Source: Roridomyces roridus
Lineage: Eukaryota; Basidiomycota; Agaricomycetes; Agaricales; Mycenaceae
Reading direction: 5' to 3'
NCBI GenBank assembly: GCA_029378245.1
Contig: JARKIF010000094.1
Location: forward strand, 58,493-122,492
Length of the DNA stretch: 64,000 nucleotides
Positions 23,647 through 34,458 of the stretch are shown here, piece after piece; positions within the stretch are counted from its first letter, which is position 1; the number at the start of each line of letters is the position of its first letter. Position numbers and translations under genes: made by a program. The notes under the pieces were generated by a model. That model made no database searches. It was not told the origin of the DNA and saw only the letters and a list, made by a program, of their open reading frames with translations.

Positions 23647-23963
23647 TTGTATTGTAAAACCAAGTGCTTTGCTGCTGTGAATTGGTCACGGTTTCCGATT
23701 TTCAGCCATCGGCCTGGTGGCGGACCCATTCTCACCGAAAGGACAAACCTGTTTCTGCACTTCGACCTAATTTCCGAAGTTGCCACCTGTCTTCCAACGC
23801 CGGGACTTCGGCGCAGTGGAACGATCTTCTTGACGTTCTGATAAATTCCAACAGAACTTGTGGTAAATTCCCTTGCCATAGCTCATAGCACCGTACTATT
23901 TCAAAAGATGGCTTGAATTCCTATAAAGCCCTTGGCTCAATCGACGACCTTCACGAAGCGAAC
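23647..23963. other. spacer between tandem copies
   Basis: 317 bp. Carries a repeat of the copy-A promoter sequence (GCTCATAGCACCG at 23881-23893) and a TATA box at 23922. No gene. Confidence 0.45.
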
Positions 23964-24270
23964 ATGTTTTACAACCCAGTGGCGACCTTCTGCGTGCTAC
24001 TTGCAGTCAGACTGTGGCTGGCACCAAGGCTCAGCAAACGGTGACAATGACCGCTCCGCCGGCCTCCCTGATCAGTGCCATGCATCAATATGCACGGCGA
24101 GGCCACTGTAGCACTCAACCTCCTCGGCCTGAATACCTTTCCAACCGAAGGTCTCGAAGTGGTTATCATGGAGAATGATGCCCACGTTGCAACTTTGCAA
24201 GCGCAAAGCGGCCAGAGGCGATCGCCAATGTTGCTCTCAGTCCCGAGATACTTATTGGGCCTTTTGTTGT
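23964..24270 (+). pseudogene. decayed copy B of the small secreted protein
   Basis: Begins MFYNPVATFCVLLAV, then, in another frame, TVAGTKAQQTVTM and, after a further frame change, EATVALNLLGLNTFPTEG, LEVVIMENDAHVATLQA. These align with copy A (VAATKAQETLTV; FGLSTFPTAGLNVVVM). Most of the first intron is missing, the frame is broken at least twice, and the 3' end is not alignable. I read it as a dead tandem duplicate. Confidence 0.65.
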
Positions 24271-25019
24271 AAATTTACAGAGTCTTATCGTATCGAATGA
24301 GGATACATACCGTGGTACTTACTAGTGCCTTCGAAATGTACTGGTTGAACTCGAGTTGAACAGCGGCACGTGTGTGCCGGTAAGCATCATTGATTTGGCA
24401 TCATTTCGGCGATCTCAGTTTTCACCCACGATGCGAGCGTCCTCAGAACCGCCAGCGCGTCGCGGTTCAGTGTACCTTGCGCCAGAAGCCTGATATATAG
24501 GTATTAAAATTTGTACAGGCTACTACCACATACTTACTGCTAAAAGCCCTCAGCACTGCTCCACGGTCAAGACGGGCGAGGACAGCACCAGCATTCGATG
24601 TACCCCTTGAATCGACTCCCTCGGCAAACGGTGCATTCTTTTGAGAACCACTCCACACCTTCTGTCTGCCATTTGTGGCGTTCGGCGTCGTCAACAGGCC
24701 GGGAGAAGACGTCCGACTTTGCTTCGCGGCCACTGATGTGTCCGACTCTGCCATCCCCAGGATGAAGATGGTAATGTACTCGCTGGATTCAGGCGACACT
24801 TGGACATCGTGGTCCCCCAGCTAGGTAGTCAAGACGCAAAATATCCATCGAGAGTGCGGGCACACTCCCCATCGGCAAGAGAAAAACCTTTTAGGTCGAA
24901 CTCTAGTTTGGCATTTTCTTCCGCGACAGCTGCACTTCCTTTCCGACAGCGCGCTACTCCTCCACGGCATTTGCGAGCAATATAAAAGCCAGGCCAATTT
25001 TTCGCTTTTTCCATCAACC
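24271..25019. other. intergenic
   Basis: Contains a 110-aa minus-strand open frame (24467-24799) without recognisable features, and the TATA box of the next gene at 24981. Otherwise nothing recognised. Confidence 0.4.
24981..24987 (+). promoter_or_regulatory. TATA box (TATAAAA)
   Basis: TATAAAAG 39 bp upstream of the ATG at 25020. Confidence 0.55.
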
Positions 25020-25918
25020 ATGCGCTCCACTGCTTTCTTTACCGCCTTTTGCCTTTTCGTCTCTGCTGCCTCCGTCTCCGCCAGCGCCATCGCTCTCCCC
25101 GATGCTGAGGCCTCCGTAAAGGCTCTCAACCGCAACGGTCATTACGGCGCGCCAACTTCTCCCTGGGAAGGCGGCGCTCCAGGCTGGTGAGAAATGCACT
25201 TAAAGAAAAAGAAACTATGACCAAGTGAACTTTTTTCAGGTACTTTGGACGACCCGAGAACGCTCCCAAGGGTCTCCTCTGTCTCGTCGATAATGTAGTC
25301 CATCCCTAGACTTGTCGTCTGCCGCTTACGCCAAGCTAGTTGTTGTGCCTCATCCTCAGTCTTTTGGACCTCTGCCCGAACGCAGCTCCGACCATCCCGC
25401 CGCCGCCTCCGCCCGTCGGCAGTCCTCCCCAGGCTCCCGATCTCCCCGGCGGATACAACTGGGTCTTCACCAATCTGACCTGCGCAGCACAGAATCCATC
25501 TTATGAGACGTTCGGGATCGCAGAGACCTTTGAAGGTGCGCATTTCCTTCTCATATACATTCGTTGAATCTGAAAATCTGGCCCATCTAGACTGTGCGAT
25601 TATGTGCAACTCCGTGAGCGGCTGCGTCTGCGCCAATTGTAAGGTTTTTTTACATGCTTCCTTCGCTGCTTGACTCGTCGCAGCGTACCACGACAACAAC
25701 GCTGGTGCGGGCAAGGTATGCATTATTCCCATCCTCTTGTTGTTGTTCGTAACTTATGGGTCGTCAAGGACTTCACCACCGAACTCACCTGCTCCTTGTT
25801 CGACGGGCATATCACCGCCGCCGACGCCATCAACTGCGGTAAGCAGCAGCAGCAGAGCCCGCCGGTGGGGGTGACGGTCATTACCGAGAGTTATGCGTAT
25901 TGCCGCAACGGGCTGTAG
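25020..25918 (+). CDS. secreted Cys-rich protein, paralogue 1 of 3 (PAN/apple-like Cys pattern)
   Basis: Signal peptide MRSTAFFTAFCLFVSAASVSA, a short linker with NGHYGAPTSPWEGG, then GWYFGRPENAPKGLLCLVD, LLCLILSLLDLCP, a proline run (PPPPPP) and the Cys domain: NLTCAAQNPSYETFGIAETF, CAIMCNSVSGCVCAN, ELTCSLFDGHITAADAINCG, ending SYAYCRNGL. Six exons with short introns (first GTGAGA at about 25189). Same exon plan as 27642-28471 and, shortened, 28975-29624. The T-C-x(n)-MCxxVxGC-x(n)-LTCSLF pattern suggests a PAN/apple-like fold and is reminiscent of fruit-body secreted proteins; this is inference. Likely extracellular or wall-bound. Confidence 0.78.
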
Positions 25919-27641
25919 GGCGGCGCCGCTTGGACTCAGTATCGCTTCGTTTTTCTTGATCATTCATTGTTTCGAACTCTGCGCGTTCAATTGTAGACAT
26001 CTTGTTCTGAATTTAGGGGCGACTCTGCTCTTTCTTTTCCGAATGCCCGACATGGATCAATACCAGCCTAGATCGAAGTTTGTGTAACTCTGGGACTTGA
26101 AGTTGGCTCCTATATGGACGCGTATCAGCCCAGCTTTCATGAGTTTCATTAATGCAATTCTCGAATTACACGACGGAGTAGATACTTACTTTCGTCGACG
26201 CGTTCAAGACGCGTCCCAGTGGCGGTGCGGATGTTTGGCATATTTGTCCTCAGTGATCCGAACCCACTTGTACCTTGGTTGACTTGCGCTGAGCAGAGAC
26301 ACTCATCCCGACCAGAAGCCAAACGAAGCCGCGTTCATCTCAGACGTCTATTCTTCTCCTGTTTGAGCCTTTGGACAGCGTCGAGGCACTTCTTGGAATT
26401 TGATTCTAGTCTAGTGTTGCTGCGTCTGCGTCTTAATTCCGCTACATGTATGGCCAGGGGTACACTGGCTCCGGCCGACATCGACATCATGCCATTTTCC
26501 TTTGCCGCGGCGGTACCTCTCTTCATTCACCATGTTCCACTTCATCTACGGGCAGTCTGAACAGATGATCTTGCCCTATGCATATGGTGCAGCTCGCGAC
26601 ACCGGTCAAACTCGCTCAAGTTTCAAATTCCACTGACAACTAACCTACGACTAGGACAACGCGTTCATCCATTAATCAACTCTTTTTGTGGTCCTCAGCC
26701 CCTGGTTATAATTGCGTCGCGTTCTATCCCCTTGTGCCCGCCACTGTATCGGTTAATCGTCTGGCGGCAAACATCAAGTTCCATTCAGGACCAGCAATGT
26801 CAGAGCCTCGGGTAGCCCAAGTCAAGTCTTGTCGTAGGCGGGGGTCAATTTTAGTCCCCGGCTCCTGTAAACGGCATACCGTCGTCGTGTAATCGGCAAG
26901 TTAGCCGGCAGGCACTGACCGCTCTTGGCCCCTCTCGGCACTCCGGCATGTTCAACTTCGACTTCTGTCTGTCTGTCCATCATCCATACATATCATACTG
27001 CCCGTCACTGCCTTGCGGCGCGCCCTTGATGATTTACGACTGCATATACACGTTTTTTGCAACCGCGCGGTGAATGACGTGGCGAAATGATGTGCCATTT
27101 CTTTCGATGTCCATTGCCTTGAACCTCTCTTCAGCTTCGGGGAGGACATGGCACGCAAAGCTCTTCCTGGGTCGAGATGTAATTCGTACGCATCTTTTCC
27201 TCATCCCGCGACCATGATGACTTCACTCAAGCCGCTCAGGTACTGTGGCCTGGAATTATCACCGCACAAATGTCAATCACTCCGTTCTGCAGAAGGTTGT
27301 GTACCTGGATGTCCCTTGATGACAATATCCATTCACTCGCTGTGAATCAATCGCGGGTCCGGATTCACAACACGATGCGCATGAAGCCCGGAGGACGCAA
27401 TGCGGCTCGAAGCTCGAAAAGGTTCTTGTTCCGAAGGCAAGGGCATGGATTCTGGCACTACCGCCAATATCACTGGGGAAAATCGAAGCTGTTTCAACCA
27501 AGTCATCCAAGGACAGATGTCACCTGGGGAAAAGATGGGACAGCTGGCAGGGTATGTATACGTACGACCCAAAGCTATAAAGACCACATTCTGAACGGTG
27601 TTGAAATTGTGCGTCCACCAACTCACATCTGCAGCAACAAA
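25919..27641. other. intergenic, nothing recognised
   Basis: 1.7 kb between paralogues 1 and 2. No decayed family copy could be made out. Short TCTG repeat near 26966 and a TATA box at 27575. Confidence 0.4.
27575..27580 (+). promoter_or_regulatory. TATA box (TATAAA)
   Basis: TATAAAG 67 bp upstream of the ATG at 27642. Confidence 0.5.
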
Positions 27642-28471
27642 ATGCGCTTCACCACTGTGTTTACCGCCCTCGCGGCTTTCGCCGTCGGCAGCGTCTCCAA
27701 CGCCCAGTTCTCAGGCGAATCGATCACCAACGCGCTCACCCTCACTGCCCAAAACCATTACGGCTCACCCAATCCGCCCTGGGTGTTCGGTGCCAAGCCA
27801 GGTTTTTCCCACGGTTGTTGCCATAATTCAAGCTAACGTTTGCTAGGTTGGTACTACGGCAAGGGAACTCCCCCGGTTGGAATTGCTTGCTTCTTGGACG
27901 AGGTAGGCGTCGTACTTCACCAGGGCGTTTGACCAAAAAACTGACGCGCTTGTAGCTCTTCTGCGAGCTCTTGGAGCTGTTCCCATTCTGCTTCCACTGC
28001 CCCAAGCCCCCGCCCCCACCCCCGCCGCACAAGCCCCCGCCGCCCCCGGAGTACAGCCCCAGCTTTTACAACGAGACGTGCGCTACGCAGGACTCGAGCT
28101 TCATGACTTTCGGTTTGGTCGACACCGTTGCTGGTGCGTATTTGCTCGCTTCCCGTTTGTTCGGAATACACGAGGGATTGATAATACCCGACAGACTGCG
28201 AGGCCATGTGCGACACCGTCTCTGGATGCACCTTTGTCAACACGTACTTTGATATCAACGGCAAGGTACGATCTCTCTTGTCTGACTAGCTGGAAGATAA
28301 CTAAACCCCTTTGAATCGCAGAACGGCAGCACCCTCCTCACCTGCTCGCTCTTCAGCAAATGCCTCACGGACGCCTCGAACGACAACTGTGGTGGGCAGG
28401 ACCAGGGCAATGGCGGGCTGACGGAGATTCAGAACTCGTCTGGGTTCTGCAAGGCCAAGCCTACTGCTTGA
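27642..28471 (+). CDS. secreted Cys-rich protein, paralogue 2 of 3
   Basis: Signal peptide MRFTTVFTALAAFAVGSVSNA, then NHYGSPNPPWVFGAKPGWYY, PVGIACFLDELFCELLELFP, a Cys-Pro run (FCFHCPKPPPPPPPHKPPPP) and the Cys domain YNETCATQDSSFMTFGLVDT, CEAMCDTVSGCTFVNTYFD, LLTCSLFSKCLTDASNDNCG, ending SSGFCKAKPTA with TGA at 28469. Introns at about 27801-27845, 27904-27956, 28132-28196 and 28266-28321. Compared with paralogue 1 it gains a Cys pair in the SLFSKC/NCGGQ part. Function unknown; presumed extracellular. Confidence 0.82.
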
Positions 28472-28974
28472 ACTGCGAGAGGACTTTGAGATGTTGATGA
28501 AAACTCGAGAGTTGATGAAAGGGACTTTTTTGGATACAGAACGGATTATATTTTTACTTGGTTGTCTTTTTTCTTGGGATGCGCGTCAAACTTTTATTTT
28601 ACCTTGATACGAGGGCTCGAAGTTGAAGTTGAACATATCACGTGCTCCTGGTTGAAATTTCCTCCAGCCAACCTCAGCCAGCTGCAAATTTGGAACATTC
28701 AGCACGCCATAGTTGACAAACGGACTTCTCAGTTGCTCTAAAACTCTATCATAAGCATGTCTTTTGGTGGTAGCTTGACCCTGGTCCCTGGCATCATGTC
28801 AGTGATCCTCTCAGCGGAGTCAGCGCTGGCGACCGCGGTGCCGAAGCCCGGGAACTCGATATTTGAATGGTAGTGGCACTATTGGGGAGATAGAACTTGA
28901 TATCGGCGAAACTCAGTTAAACGGCGCTGGTATAAAAACCACAACTCGAAGCACTTTCGGAAGACAAGGCCAAA
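28472..28974. other. intergenic, promoter of paralogue 3
   Basis: No gene. TATA box at 28931. Confidence 0.45.
28931..28937 (+). promoter_or_regulatory. TATA box (TATAAAA)
   Basis: TATAAAAACC 44 bp upstream of the ATG at 28975. Confidence 0.6.
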
Positions 28975-29624
28975 ATGCACCTCGAGCTCTTTCTCGCGCT
29001 CACCCTCAGCACCGCCGGTGCTGTAGCCCGAACCTCGAGCGCGCCCACCTCCGCATTCAACACAACAGAGACGTTATCCCCACCGGCGTCGAGTACATCG
29101 AACTCTGGTGGGCCTCGAACTGCGCAACGGTGGACGCGAGCTACATGACGTTCTTCTTGACCGACACCGTCGACGGTAAGCACCCAATGTCATTCTAATA
29201 CAAGACGGGTGACCATCCGATCTACGAGCTAGAATGTATGGCTCAGTGCGACTCTACCAGTCACTGCACTTTTGTCAATCCCCACTACGATGTAAACCGC
29301 ATGGTGAATGGGCTGTGGGCCACTCCAAACAAACCTTTTCTACAACATTGAATCGTCTTACCCAGGGCTGCGACGCTAGCATGCAGCTCACCTGTTCTCT
29401 CTTCACGTGAGGCTGCCCTTCGCTGCAGCAGCATAAGTTCAATAGATCTAATGTTTTTCTTCACGACCAGCGAATGTCTTTCGGTTACCGCGAACACCAA
29501 CTGCGGCGGGCAGGATCAAGGCGGGGACGAACCGGAGCCCGGCTCGCCGACTGCAATAGTCGACTCTTCTGGGTATTGCAAATCCAGCCCCACGATCTGG
29601 GGGCGTCGAATTAAAGTCTACTAA
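28975..29624 (+). CDS. secreted Cys-rich protein, paralogue 3 of 3 (shortened)
   Basis: Starts MHLELFLALTLSTA at 28975. A 53-nt intron (29018-29070, GTGCTG...AACAGAG) brings in DVIPTGVEYIELWWASNCAT and VDASYMTFFLTDTVD, then CMAQCDSTSHCTFVNPHYD, GCDASMQLTCSLFTECL and TNCGGQDQGGDEPEPGS, ending WGRRIKVY with TAA at 29622. It lacks the Gly-Trp-Tyr and Pro-run exons of paralogues 1 and 2, so only the Cys domain follows the signal peptide. Frame is kept only if the 53-nt intron is real; without it the gene would be a pseudogene. Confidence 0.65.
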
Positions 29625-29691
29625 TTTGTATCGGGCAAGTAAGGATGGATGAATATGAACGTCAGCTAACAGAAAGTTCCGAACTCACACT

Positions 29692-30819
29692 CTATAACCT
29701 GGCCCTTTCCATCCGCTCCGTCATCGCCTTCCAAAACTGGTCCGCATCCACAAACCCAACCAAAAGCACCTCATCTCCCTTTCCCTTCCTCATCAGCCCT
29801 CGAAAAAAATCTGTCGCCTCCTCATCGCGATGCCAAAATCGGACATCATCCACATCCTTCCTGAACGGCGCTGCAGCAGTGAAATCCAACGATCCCCGAA
29901 AGACGAACGTGGATTCGTCAAATGTCGCCATGGGGGATATGAGCAGGGCCTCGCGGTGTCGCAAGGAGATGGTGCGAGCGATGGTGAGGTGCTCCGGTAG
30001 GGCTTTCCTCAAGGATTTTTTCCCGCGCGGCACTCGAGGGTACGTTTTGCCAAACACCTTCTCCGACTGTACCAAGCTGCTCAACACGGCAGCGAGCGTC
30101 GTCACCCACAGTCCATTGGGGTGAAGAGGAATGACGTTGGCGAACAGCTGAGCGAAGAGTTGCGCCATGATACCTGTCCTTTGAAGCGAAGGACTCGATA
30201 CAGTGAGTCCTGTATGTAGGACGGCGCGGCCATCAGGCAGGTCGGGGACAGTGAGGTACACAGCAGAGGTGAATGCCACGGGTTGAGATCCATGCGGCGA
30301 AGGTTCGTCGTCTTCGTCGCCAGAGTATGCGAGCAGGATAAGCTTGTCGTCCAGCGCGTCTGGTCTGGAGCTCAAGCACTGGTAGTCTGGCACAGGATTC
30401 AGACCTGCCCTCGCCACTTCCAGTAGATCTCGGCGCAGCAGCTCCTGCTCGGACGAGGAGAGAGTGAGCCCTGGGCGGTTGTAGAAGCGGAAGAACATAT
30501 CGGAGGTAGCCCACAAAACACCTTTATAAGACGGCTTTCCGTAATCTGCGGAGGTCAAATTTGGGAGGCCGTGAAGGCCGTTCAATTGGCCGTGGAGTTG
30601 CGAAGCTACCGGGCCAAGAGTCGACGGCTGTGTTTTTGGAAGAGAACTTGCAGAAAAGCGGATCTTTAGCCCGAGAAGGAAGTCCGTACTTAGAAATGAC
30701 CATAAGAGACCCGAGAGAGCCATAACACAGTCCAGAAGACAAAGTAGAAGGTCATCCTCGAGCCGCAGATGGACATGGTCATGGTACGGAGCAGAAGCCA
30801 AACAAGCGAATGCAAACAT
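29692..30819 (-). CDS. conserved hypothetical protein, 375 aa, possible N-terminal membrane anchor
   Basis: Uninterrupted frame. The Met at about 30723 (MALSGLLWSFLSTDFLLGLK) is a better start than 30819 and would give a hydrophobic N-terminal anchor. Strongly patterned blocks are LPNLTSADYGKPSYKGVLWA, RRDLLEVARAGLNPVPDYQC, LILLAYSGDEDDE, AFTSAVYLTVPDL, TGIMAQLFAQLFANVIPLHP, PNGLWVTTLAAVLSSLVQSE, AFRKDVDDVRFWHRDEEATD-like and VGFVDADQFWKAM. It looks like a conserved basidiomycete protein; an acetyltransferase-like fold is only a suspicion. Ends 730 bp left of the end of GNA1, on the same strand. Confidence 0.75.
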   Translation of the reverse strand: MFAFACLASAPYHDHVHLRLEDDLLLCLLDCVMALSGLLWSFLSTDFLLGLKIRFSASSLPKTQPSTLGPVASQLHGQLNGLHGLPNLTSADYGKPSYKGVLWATSDMFFRFYNRPGLTLSSSEQELLRRDLLEVARAGLNPVPDYQCLSSRPDALDDKLILLAYSGDEDDEPSPHGSQPVAFTSAVYLTVPDLPDGRAVLHTGLTVSSPSLQRTGIMAQLFAQLFANVIPLHPNGLWVTTLAAVLSSLVQSEKVFGKTYPRVPRGKKSLRKALPEHLTIARTISLRHREALLISPMATFDESTFVFRGSLDFTAAAPFRKDVDDVRFWHRDEEATDFFRGLMRKGKGDEVLLVGFVDADQFWKAMTERMERARL

Positions 30820-30963
30820 ATCCCAAGATCCAATTTACTACGCAGTGTACATGCTCTAAATTATATCCACTGGACCAAAATATACTACAAGATGCATTAC
30901 AGAGTCCCTGAGCACGGATGCTGCTCTCCAGAATAATATACGTTTTGAAGATGTAATGTCGCT

Positions 30964-31684
30964 TCACAATCTAGGCGACTGAGGGGCGGGAACTGGCGCG
31001 TACTTTGCCTGGACGAAACTCAGCGAGCTGTCGACGAAGCAAAGGCGAGGGACACGCACCATCTCGTTCTCCTTCCTCTGGAAACCACACTTGACGTAGA
31101 AAGCTGGAGAAACACATGCATGCATGAGCCGACGTGGCACGCGGTGCGGGGGCGGGGGATCAAAGAACTCACGAATGTTATCATCGCTGCAATTCAGAAT
31201 CGTCTTGTAGCACCCTCCGCTCTCGCTAATGTGCGTCAACGCCTGGATAATCCGCAGACCAAGCTTCTTCCCCTGCTGCTGCTTGTCCACGGCAATGTCC
31301 TCAATGTGCCCGACGCTGCTCAGCCCGTGCAGGAACTTGCGCTCGACGAAGAGCGAGCCGGCGCCCACGATCTTGTCCGTCTTCTTGTCGACGATGACGA
31401 GGGAGTAGTAGGTCTTGGCTGCCGCGCGCATGCTATTGAATTGGGCGACCCAGGCTGCTTCACCGAGGTCGGTCGCGACGGTGAGAACGGCAAGTACGGA
31501 GAGGTGCCCTCGGCGGTGGTCTGTCGACGCGAGGGGACGGATCTACGAGCGGTATTCAGTGGCGGGTTTAGACGCAGGGGTGCCAACGCACATGGACATC
31601 GGGATGAAGTTGGCTCTTGACTTCAGGAGAGATGAGGTCGGCCGGAAAGAGAAGGTCGAGCTCGTTGTCTGGCGTGAAGGACAT
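30964..31684 (-). CDS. GNA1: glucosamine-6-phosphate N-acetyltransferase
   Basis: GNAT enzyme: acetyl-CoA + GlcN-6-P to GlcNAc-6-P, the committed acetylation step toward UDP-GlcNAc and chitin, cytosolic. Start at 31684 (MSFTPDNELDLLFPADLISP). A short intron, then LAVLTVATDLGEAAWVAQF, the core YYSLVIVDKKTDKIVGAGSL, FVERKFLHGLSSVGHIEDIA, VDKQQQGKKLGLRIIQALTH (acetyl-CoA loop Q/RxxGxG/A as QGKKLG) and CYKTILNCSDDNI. A further intron (from about 31172) leads to AFYVKCGFQRKENEM, and a last intron (GTGCGT...TCCAG) removes a run that otherwise extends the C-terminus, giving AKYAPVPAPQSPRL. About 190 residues, as expected. Confidence 0.92.
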
Positions 31685-32066
31685 GGCTAGGGAGTCTAGT
31701 TGGTGGTGGGGTGGTGTGGGTACAGGGCGGCCATTTTAATCCAGCGCCGTTGCGTCACTGCCACAAACGGAAGCTGATCACGGCTGTCACAGCGAACGTT
31801 TGAACTGCCTGTGATCAACGTATTCAATGGGCGGCCTTTCGTTGTCGGGAAGAAAGTGACAAAAATACTCAGGCTCGGAGACATTTCACAAAATCAGAAC
31901 TCAAGTTTACGACTTTTAAACAAGTTTATAACAATTTTGGATGCATAGGATGGTCGCACTGAAAAACCAGATGCGAAAGACCTTCAAGGCAACCTTCTGC
32001 CCGAGAAGCCTGATCCTGTCACGGTCAGAAAAATGACGTTGGCCAAGGGCACAGAAACATACCTAG

Positions 32067-33356
32067 TCAAACGGCCACACCCAACTTGTCCTCCACGAAC
32101 TTGAACTCTGTCGGATCGAGTTGCAGCGTCAGGCTCTCGGAAATCGACCTCCAAAGCGGCGGAGTGACAGCCTCGAACACAAGCGAATTTACCGACGTCT
32201 GTGTTTCCTCCTCCGAGTCCTCATCAACCATGAGCAATCGGTTGTTGAATAGCACAAGCAGCGCGTTGCTGTATATTTTGCACAACACGAGGGCCAAGGC
32301 TTCGTGTAGTCCATTGTGCTCTTTGATGAAAAATACGAGGTCGACGATGGCAGCGAGGGCGGTTATGGTGCCCGTCTCAATCGTTAGTCGGATAACTTCG
32401 AAGAAAAGTCAGCCGAATTTCAACAACAAAGACAATGACTTACGGCGGGTCACTATGCCATTACAACTACTCGTCGCCTTGTTTCCTCGACGGTTCAGAA
32501 GCTGGAGACGGATCGTTTGAGTGGAAAGGATGGTACACGCTCAACTCACACAATAAGTCATCAACGCTGCGATAACAGTGTCCACCAGCGCGCTCCCGCC
32601 CAGTCGAGTCGCCACCGCTCGAACGAGGTCGGGGGATCGGTTCTCCTCCGATGCATCCAAGTACGTCTGAATGAGATGAGTCACGGTGTTTTCGTCTTTG
32701 GCAAACTCACATAATATCCCGCAGCAACACCCGCGCCGAGTTGGATCAGGGCAAGAAAAACAATGAACGCGAATGTGGTACGTGACCGCGAGATGTTCCA
32801 TATGCGCCAGCCGTAATATATCTGGTATCCGTGAAGAAAAGAACAAGAAGCGGTGAGTCGACCCACCTGGACTATAGCCGAAATGGTGCTGGTGAGGATT
32901 GGGACATCGAGGAAGGTGGTGTACAGCTCGTACAGATCAGGGACGTTGCCCCACCCGTACACGAACCATCTGAATCCGTCATACGTCGTCAAGCACGTCT
33001 GCACCCAGTCTAATATATAGGTGACATAAACTACAAACGAAATTAGTTGACCTTTTTCTTATAGAAAAGAGGTGTTCACTCACCGATAATCTTCGATATC
33101 CGTCTGTCCTTCGGAAAACTGACGTGGTAAACGTAGACTTGCGCACTAAGGATACCAAGGAGGGCCCAGTTGAGGAGGAGACCTGTTGGCTACGTCAAAG
33201 TGGCGTCTGTGAAGAATTTGGAGCACCCTGACCGATGAGCCTTGGACCAGCTCTGATTAAATCAGACACAAACTCCAGAAGACGGCTTGCGACTCACAGC
33301 CAGATTATGTCCTCGCGAGAGGGATCCGTAGGTGGTGGGGTCAGGACGTGGACCAT
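32067..33356 (-). CDS. DUF6534-type multi-span membrane protein, copy 2
   Basis: Paralogue of 21078-22312 with matching exon plan. Start at 33356 ([14 protein letters not shown]). Segments in order: LLNWALLGILSAQVYVYHV, LDWVQTCLTTYDGFRWFVYG, LDVPILTSTISAIVQ, IYYGWRIWNISRSR, FAFIVFLALIQLGAGVAAGY, RLGGSALVDTVIAALMTYCV, then the last exon with LAAIVDLVFFIKEHNGLHE, LVLCKIYSNALLVLFNNRLL and an acidic tail ending DKLGVAV at 32067. Function unknown; probably plasma-membrane or endomembrane. Confidence 0.86.
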
Positions 33357-34458
33357 TGTGATAAAGGTGCCTCTTGTCAAGGAGTTTATAGCTACTGCGA
33401 GCCAAGCGTAAGTGCGCCTTAGCTTTCATTCTTCGGTGATTCGAGGAACTTCAGGGTCCTTTGTGGTCGGGATACCCGGGCGTGGGCATTGTCGGCAAGG
33501 TTCCAAAGAGAGCAAATTGCTATACAAAGCAAATTGTGCGAAGGATTAAGCGTTGTCTGCTCTTTTGCAGCGTACGCCGTAGAGGGAAATGCTGTCGAGG
33601 TGATGCCGTTGCGACCGATAGCGACTCTACAACGTCGACGAGAGGCTCGAGATTGACCAAGTGAAGCCGGATTTCAGGGAAGACGGCCAAACGTAAGGTC
33701 AAAGCGAGGATGAGCGCATTAATGAGCCTTAACCAGGCAGATACTGGCAGAACGCAATGAGGCTGAATCAAGCAATGTCGGGCATCTCCGGCCATCAAAT
33801 TTTCAAATGACTTGTTCCTCTCTTCCACTTCAGAAACAGAGATTTTAGTTGCTCGAAGCCCGGCCAATCTCACCACACGAACTTGAAGGGCGGGCTCATC
33901 CTGGCATGATGCAAGACGAAACGAGAACTCAACACAGGCGTGTCAGTCCTGGTCCGCTGATCCGACTCTCCGAGTTGCTCTGGTGCAGGGCTTGTTCAGG
34001 GCAGGGTCAGGCCCCAGGCCTACCAATCCATAATACAGCACCGCCCGCTGGCGAATAGCCCCAATGACTCTCAAAATTACCGCCGATTTCGTCAAGACAT
34101 CGTCATATCCCGCGGTCGGAGGAGCTGACTTTTTCCGAATCGGCTAGCCGTAATTCTGCTGGGCGTATAATCTTTCCCCAAGTCATCTCTTCTGATATCA
34201 GTCCAGCTACCATTGAAATTTGGCTCGCTGTCGGGGGACTTTACTGAAATCCGTCGGGCATTTCTCTCAACGAACACTTGAACCTGTTCGGAGGTGCTCG
34301 GCGACATCGGGAATCATTACTCTAGCCATTCATGAGGACAATGTACCCATGTGGAGATTCCCCACCGGTGACCGCTCCCTACCCGTCGCGGGACCGTGTT
34401 GCCTGGGCTGTGCTGTACCCGAGAGTATATAAAGGAATGATCGGGCGGGCACGCGAGC
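33357..34458. other. intergenic, nothing recognised
   Basis: 1.1 kb. Short unsupported frames only (for example 33520-33876 minus). No repeat or RNA gene seen. Confidence 0.4.

Noticed and set aside
24467..24799. 110-codon minus-strand ORF
   Set aside because: No domain, signal peptide or supporting splice sites; cannot be distinguished from chance.
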